A DNA stretch of 9,431 nt from Anaerolineae bacterium (GTDB taxonomy: Bacteria > Chloroflexota > Anaerolineae > DUEN01). Position numbers and translations under genes: made by a program. The notes under the pieces are model-generated. The model had not been told where the DNA came from. It ran no database searches and worked only from the letters and a program-made list of their open reading frames with translations. Location: contig JAGHDS010000152.1 in the NCBI GenBank assembly GCA_021159845.1, positions 1 through 9,431 on the forward strand, written 5' to 3'. Of the stretch, positions 6,613 through 9,431 are shown piece after piece (within the stretch, counting starts at the first letter, position 1; the number at the start of each line of letters is the position of its first letter).

Positions 6613-7185
6613 ATGAATAAGATCAAGCAAACCTTCATCGTAATCCAGAAGCTGGGCAACCTCACCCGGGCCATAGTATACGCGCTTATCGTGCTTTGCG
6701 TCCTCGGAGTGATGATGCCAGCCTCATGGGTTATCGTGGAGGAAGGCTCCCGTTACACTTCTACCGATGCCTTCTGCGAGAGTTGCCATACGATGAAACC
6801 CTTCGTGGCCGCCCATCATGATGACCTGCATGGAGGCAACAATACTCTCGGCCTCAAGGCAGAGTGTACATCCTGTCACTTACCCCATGATAACGCTGCA
6901 CACTACCTCTTTGTCAAAACCCGAACCGGCCTGCACGATGTGTGGGCCGAGCTGTTCTACGACACCGACGCGATCGACTGGAAAGCTAAGACCGAGAGGA
7001 ACGAGGAATTCGTGTATGACTCCGGCTGCCTTTCGTGCCATGCCGAGCTAGAGGAAACCGACTACACTGACGCGCACGAACGGTACTTCAACGGCGAGAC
7101 CAGCGCCCGTTGTGTCACCTGCCACGCGGAAGTAGGACACAAAAATCTCAACCAGTACTTGTTGCAAAACAAGTACTCGAAGTAG
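6613..7185 (+). CDS. haoC: Tetraheme cytochrome c quinol dehydrogenase, NapC/NrfH family (HaoC-like)
   Basis: A 190-residue membrane-anchored multiheme cytochrome. A short cytoplasmic N-terminus is followed by one hydrophobic helix (about 20-43), which tethers the protein with its hemes outside the membrane. There are four CXXCH sites: CESCH (55-59), CTSCH (85-89), CLSCH (139-143) and CVTCH (167-171). The first reads CESCHTM, matching the CXXCHXM pattern in which Met ligates heme 1 in NrfH. Family members oxidise menaquinol and hand electrons to a periplasmic reductase. Here the partner is surely the octaheme protein 78 nt downstream, hence the HaoC reading. ATG 6613 puts the anchor at the usual place, though its ribosome-binding site is weak; GTG 6529 in the same frame would add 28 residues without family character. 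A strong promoter lies upstream. Naming it haoC rather than nrfH or cycX rests on the neighbour. Confidence 0.88.
   Translation: MNKIKQTFIVIQKLGNLTRAIVYALIVLCVLGVMMPASWVIVEEGSRYTSTDAFCESCHTMKPFVAAHHDDLHGGNNTLGLKAECTSCHLPHDNAAHYLFVKTRTGLHDVWAELFYDTDAIDWKAKTERNEEFVYDSGCLSCHAELEETDYTDAHERYFNGETSARCVTCHAEVGHKNLNQYLLQNKYSK
6670..6684. repeat. 15-bp direct repeat, copy 2
   Basis: The second exact copy of the 15-mer at 4970-4984, here within the coding sequence for the haoC transmembrane helix. Its presence in coding sequence argues that the match may be coincidental. Confidence 0.4.
7154..7177 (+). other. Perfect 10-bp hairpin with GCAA tetraloop at the end of haoC
   Basis: AGTACTTGTT (7154-7163) and AACAAGTACT (7168-7177) pair exactly around the GNRA-class loop GCAA. 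It lies within the last codons of haoC, ending a few bases before the stop at 7183-7185, and is not followed by a T-run. It could stabilise the haoC message end or adjust the ratio of the two cytochromes. Confidence 0.6.
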
Positions 7186-7187
7186 GT

Positions 7188-7231
7188 CCACAAACACAGC
7201 CAGAGATGGATAACGGCATCCTTGTGGCTGT
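7188..7231 (+). other. Mutually exclusive stem-loops in the haoC-haoA gap
   Basis: ACAGCCA (7196-7202) pairs with TGGCTGT (7225-7231). CCACAA (7188-7193) can instead pair with TTGTGG (7222-7227), so the two stems compete for the same right-hand bases. The gap has no T-run and the haoA ribosome-binding site (GAGGT at 7253-7257) lies clear of both stems. Any regulatory role is speculation. Confidence 0.3.
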
Positions 7232-7263
7232 CCAGCATTCAGACTTTATGATGAGGTAGACTC

Positions 7264-8595
7264 ATGAGCAAGAACAAACTGCTTCTGGTTATCATTGCCG
7301 TCGCCCTATCCGCCGCAGCTATCGCGGCGTGCAGCCAGTCGGATCAGACGCCAGTTGCGACACCAGAGAGTAGCTATCCTACTAAAGAGCTCAGCGAGGA
7401 TGCCAGAGAGTGCGTGACCTGCCATGCCACGGAAACCCACGGCATTGTGGAGGATTGGTCCCGCAGCGCTCACGCCAAGGTGGGCGTGAGTTGCCTGGAT
7501 TGTCACAAGGTGGATGCCAATTCGCCTATGGCCGTCAAGCGTGCCGTCAGGGGGCACGAGGATCTGACCGTTACCATCTCGGTGCTGGTCTCCCCACAGC
7601 GATGTGGGGAATGTCACCAGAAGGAGCTTGCTGAATTCGATGCGAGCGGCCATTACCGCGCAGCCCTTCAGGTGGAGGATAAGGCCTCGATGCAGACTCT
7701 GATCCATCACCATGAGGGGCGCGATTATGACGATATCAGCGGCGTCAGCGAGGAGACGGGCTGCGCCCAGTGCCATGGTATCCGCGTCCAGGTTGATGAA
7801 AATGGCGAACCTGATCCGCACACCTGGCCGGCCGCGGGCATTGGCAACATCTACCCCGATGGTAGCGTGGGCAATTGCACGGTGTGTCACACCCGCCATC
7901 GGTTCGACATCGCGGAGGCCCGCCACCCAGAATCCTGTGGTACGTGTCACCTGGGCCCCGATCATCCCGACATCGAGATCTACGAGAACTCTAAGCACGG
8001 CCAGATATACGCCGCTGAAGGGGAGGCATGGAGCTGGAATAATCCGCCCAATGAATGGGAACCCGGCGACTATCGTGCCCCGACCTGCGCGACTTGCCAT
8101 ATGAGCGGCATCGGCAACCTGCAAGTCACCCATAATATCTCGCAACGCCTGCATTGGAACCTGTGGGCCAAACGTTCCGCCCCTCGCAACAGCGACGACC
8201 CGATGAGTGCTCTCACCGGCCACGCCGAAGAGGGTCGGGCGGAGATGGAGCAGGTGTGCACACAGTGCCACAGCGCGCCCCACACGGAAGGTTTCTTCGC
8301 CAGCGGCGACGACGCGGTCCGCTTGTACAACGAGGCTTACTATGACCCGGCCAAGAAGATGTTAGACGACCTCCAGGCGGCCGGGTTGCTCAAAGATAAT
8401 CCTTGGGAGGACGAATTCCAGAAACTCTACTACCACCTGTGGCATCACGAGGGTCGCCGTGCCCGCCAGGGCGCCCTGATGGGCGGCCCCGACTGGGCTC
8501 ACTGGCACGGGTTCTTCATCCTACAACAAGACCTATACCGTATGCAGGACATTTACGACTACCGTATGGAGCATCACGAGATCGAGCAGCCGTGA
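7264..8595 (+). CDS. haoA: Octaheme cytochrome c, hydroxylamine oxidoreductase family (HaoA-like), predicted lipoprotein
   Basis: A 443-residue exported multiheme protein. The N-terminus is a lipoprotein signal with lipobox IAAC (Cys23). Eight CXXCH sites start at residues 50, 77, 114, 167, 205, 225, 275 and 332, the order and spacing of HAO. The family core is clear: CHTRHRFDIAEARHPESC, GPDHPDIEIYENSKHG, APTCATCHMSG and VTHNISQRLHW. The active-site Asp-His pair is D233-H234. True hydroxylamine dehydrogenases have a C-terminal Tyr cross-linked to heme 4 (P460); here the matching stretch reads QGALMGGPDWAHWHGFF with no Tyr, as in reductive epsilon-type HAO proteins. That alignment is from memory. 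The likely job is reducing nitrite or hydroxylamine with electrons from HaoC. It is about 100 residues shorter than the Nitrosomonas enzyme and lacks its C-terminal tail. GAGGT six nt before the ATG supports the start. Confidence 0.93.
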   Translation: MSKNKLLLVIIAVALSAAAIAACSQSDQTPVATPESSYPTKELSEDARECVTCHATETHGIVEDWSRSAHAKVGVSCLDCHKVDANSPMAVKRAVRGHEDLTVTISVLVSPQRCGECHQKELAEFDASGHYRAALQVEDKASMQTLIHHHEGRDYDDISGVSEETGCAQCHGIRVQVDENGEPDPHTWPAAGIGNIYPDGSVGNCTVCHTRHRFDIAEARHPESCGTCHLGPDHPDIEIYENSKHGQIYAAEGEAWSWNNPPNEWEPGDYRAPTCATCHMSGIGNLQVTHNISQRLHWNLWAKRSAPRNSDDPMSALTGHAEEGRAEMEQVCTQCHSAPHTEGFFASGDDAVRLYNEAYYDPAKKMLDDLQAAGLLKDNPWEDEFQKLYYHLWHHEGRRARQGALMGGPDWAHWHGFFILQQDLYRMQDIYDYRMEHHEIEQP

Positions 8596-8624
8596 TAGGC
8601 CCTGTCCCCTGTCTGTCTCCCAGG

Positions 8625-8654
8625 AGCCCTACCTCAGGTAGGGCTTTTGTCTTT
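8625..8654 (+). terminator. Intrinsic terminator of the cytochrome module
   Basis: AGCCCTAC (8625-8632) and GTAGGGCT (8638-8645) form an 8-bp stem around CTCAG, followed at once by TTTGTCTTT. It begins 30 nt after the haoA stop and closes the transcription unit before the tRNA promoter. Confidence 0.85.
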
Positions 8655-8677
8655 AGCATGTAGGCGGCAGCGCGAAT

Positions 8678-8706
8678 TTGACGCAAGAACTCGTCTATGG
8701 TATACT
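8678..8706 (+). promoter_or_regulatory. Sigma-70 promoter of tRNA-Asp
   Basis: TTGACG (8678-8683), exactly 17 nt, then TATACT (8701-8706), each one mismatch from consensus. The bases after the -10 (CCCGCTC) form a GC-rich discriminator, as is usual for stable RNA genes under stringent control. The mature tRNA starts about 20 nt after the predicted transcription start. Confidence 0.82.
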
Positions 8707-8731
8707 CCCGCTCGCTCGAGAGAGCGGAAAA

Positions 8732-8805
8732 GGGGGCGTGGTGTAGTTGGTTAACATGTCGGCCTGTCAAGCCGGAGATCGCGGGTTCGAGTCCCGTCGC
8801 TCCCG
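8732..8805 (+). tRNA. tRNA-Asp (anticodon GTC)
   Basis: A complete 74-nt cloverleaf. The acceptor stem GGGGGCG (8732-8738) pairs with CGCTCCC (8798-8804) with one G-U, and the discriminator is G8805. The D stem GTGT pairs with ACAT around AGTTGGTTA. The anticodon stem TCGGC/GCCGG (8759-8763, 8771-8775) carries loop CTGTCAA, so the anticodon is GTC at 8766-8768. The T stem GCGGG/CCCGT holds TTCGAGT. CCA is not encoded and must be added by the nucleotidyltransferase. Discriminator G73 and the GUC anticodon fit aspartate identity. It has its own promoter and terminator, so it is a single-gene unit. Confidence 0.97.
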
Positions 8806-8811
8806 TCCGTG

Positions 8812-8847
8812 AAGAAGGCCTGCAAAGGCAATTTGCAGGCCTTCTTT
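8812..8847 (+). terminator. Intrinsic terminator after tRNA-Asp
   Basis: A perfect 15-bp stem, with left arm 8812-8826 (starting AAGAAGGCC) and right arm 8832-8846 (ending GGCCTTCTT), around GGCAA. The T-rich end of the right arm (CTTCTTT) supplies a modest U-tract. It starts 6 nt after the tRNA. Confidence 0.85.
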
Positions 8848-9161
8848 CGCGTCAGAGGAGATCCACACATCACCCTACCTGCAGGCTCCTTGCCATGCTC
8901 ACGGCGCGATCTTTGTCGTGCTGAGAATGTATGTTCGTTCCTATCTCCGCCCACCACGCTTAGCCATCATCTCCGTCTAGCTTACGAAAAGCATTTGCAC
9001 GTCCATCCTCCCTGGCTCCCCCAACGGTGATGTCCCCTAGAAATTCAGGATTTCTTCAGAATTCCTATCCCGTTTCTTAAGCCCGGATGAGTAGACTGGG
9101 GTTGGACCTGGAAAGGTCTAGATAGTTTTTAGCTCGGAGACGTGGTTAGAAATCCGCTTCG
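8848..9161. other. Non-coding stretch before the terminal lipoprotein gene
   Basis: About 310 nt in which I see no supported gene. Short open frames here overlap the tRNA and its terminator, and lack ribosome-binding sites. The only structure worth noting is the small hairpin at 9102-9121. I found no confident -35/-10 pair for the gene at 9175. Confidence 0.4.
9102..9126 (+). other. Small hairpin with GGAA tetraloop followed by T-run
   Basis: TTGGACCT (9102-9109) pairs with AGGTCTAG (9114-9121), with two G-U pairs, around GGAA. TTTTT follows four bases after the stem. It lies about 40 nt before the ribosome-binding site of the next gene. It could be a weak terminator, an attenuator or a leader structure. 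Confidence 0.3.
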
Positions 9162-9174
9162 GGAGGGTAGTGTC

Positions 9175-9431
9175 ATGGGTCATGTGAGGCAAGGTCTTGG
9201 GGGCTCACTGGTCCTGGTGATGGTTCTACTGCTTGGCGGGTGTGCACCCGCTGTGCTGCCCGCTCCTGCTGCCCTGATTCCACCCGACCTGGCTCTCTCC
9301 TGCCTGACGCCGCTGGCCATCTTGCTGGTGGTTGCCTTGATCGCAGCATTAGTCCTTCACCTTGTCCGAGGGGGAAGTTCCCTGGGAGGAGCGGGGATCT
9401 CCTCGGCTGAAGAGATTGCCCAGAGGAGATA
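9175..9431 (+). CDS. Small lipoprotein/membrane protein of unknown function, runs to window edge
   Basis: Eighty-five codons are visible; the last two bases (TA) begin a codon that may be Tyr or a stop, so the gene may end here or continue. The N-terminus is a lipoprotein signal: hydrophobic SLVLVMVLLLGGCAP with lipobox LGGC (Cys23). A proline- and alanine-rich spacer follows (VLPAPAALIPP), then a second hydrophobic helix (about residues 44-63, LTPLAILLVVALIAALVL) ending in HLVRG, then a Gly/Ser-rich stretch. GGAGGG at 9162-9167, seven nt before the ATG, is a strong ribosome-binding site. I do not recognise the family. A protein with both a lipid anchor and a transmembrane helix is unusual; the lipobox may be fortuitous and the first segment an ordinary membrane helix. 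Confidence 0.7.
   Translation, partial: MGHVRQGLGGSLVLVMVLLLGGCAPAVLPAPAALIPPDLALSCLTPLAILLVVALIAALVLHLVRGGSSLGGAGISSAEEIAQRR

Noticed and set aside
6613..7185. Reading the tetraheme gene as nrfH of a nitrite reductase NrfHA pair
   Set aside because: The partner has eight hemes with HAO core motifs, not the five-heme NrfA pattern with a CXXCK site, so HaoC is the better reading.
7306..8283. Long minus-strand open frame (325 codons) antisense to haoA
   Set aside because: It lies wholly within the octaheme gene, whose eight heme motifs prove the plus-strand frame. It has no ribosome-binding site and no recognisable domain.
8708..8727. Hairpin CCGCTC/GAGCGG before the tRNA
   Set aside because: Its left arm spans the predicted transcription start, so the full stem would not be in the transcript. 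It is more simply the GC-rich discriminator of the promoter.

Overview
This is a gene-dense, moderately GC-rich bacterial chromosome segment. I count eight protein genes (one cut by each window edge), one tRNA gene and several clear transcription signals. There are no insertion sequences, CRISPR arrays, phage genes or rRNA. The taxon cannot be fixed from this window. The HAO-type octaheme cytochrome predicted to be a lipoprotein, the membrane NapC/NrfH-type tetraheme protein and the tRNA without an encoded CCA would suit an environmental bacterium such as a member of the Chloroflexota, but this is weak inference.

Left block (1-3216, + strand): a probable operon with gaps of 11, 7 and 29 nt. 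It holds the C-terminal part of an M24 (Xaa-Pro type) metallopeptidase, a single-domain cupin, a PrxQ/Bcp-type peroxiredoxin and a CPA2 cation:proton antiporter fused to a C-terminal RCK-like module. Stop codons are repeatedly nested in GTGAGG ribosome-binding sequences, which suggests translational coupling. The block ends at a perfect 10-bp inverted repeat in the convergent gap before zwf.

Middle block (3314-5989, - strand): an aldo/keto reductase followed by glucose-6-phosphate dehydrogenase (zwf), both NADP-linked by family. A gap of about 620 nt (5990-6612) separates the reductase from the divergent cytochrome genes. It carries a TATAAT-type promoter candidate for the reductase, a 7-bp dyad, and a TTGACA-N17-TAAACT promoter for the cytochromes.

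Right block (6484-8654, + strand): the most interesting unit. It is a self-contained two-gene module with its own promoter and terminator. It encodes a membrane-anchored tetraheme NapC/NrfH-family quinol dehydrogenase (haoC-like) and an octaheme cytochrome of the hydroxylamine oxidoreductase family (haoA-like). The octaheme protein has all eight CXXCH motifs and the Asp-His active-site pair. By an alignment from memory it lacks the tyrosine that cross-links to heme P460 in true hydroxylamine dehydrogenases, and it has a lipobox. Together the two are best read as a quinol-driven reductive system (menaquinol to HaoC to HaoA to nitrite, hydroxylamine or a related N compound) facing outward from the cytoplasmic membrane. 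A perfect 10-bp hairpin with a GCAA tetraloop sits at the end of haoC.

Far right (8678-9431): tRNA-Asp(GTC) with an excellent promoter and a 15-bp terminator stem, a non-coding stretch of about 310 nt, and the start of a small lipoprotein or membrane protein that runs to the window edge.
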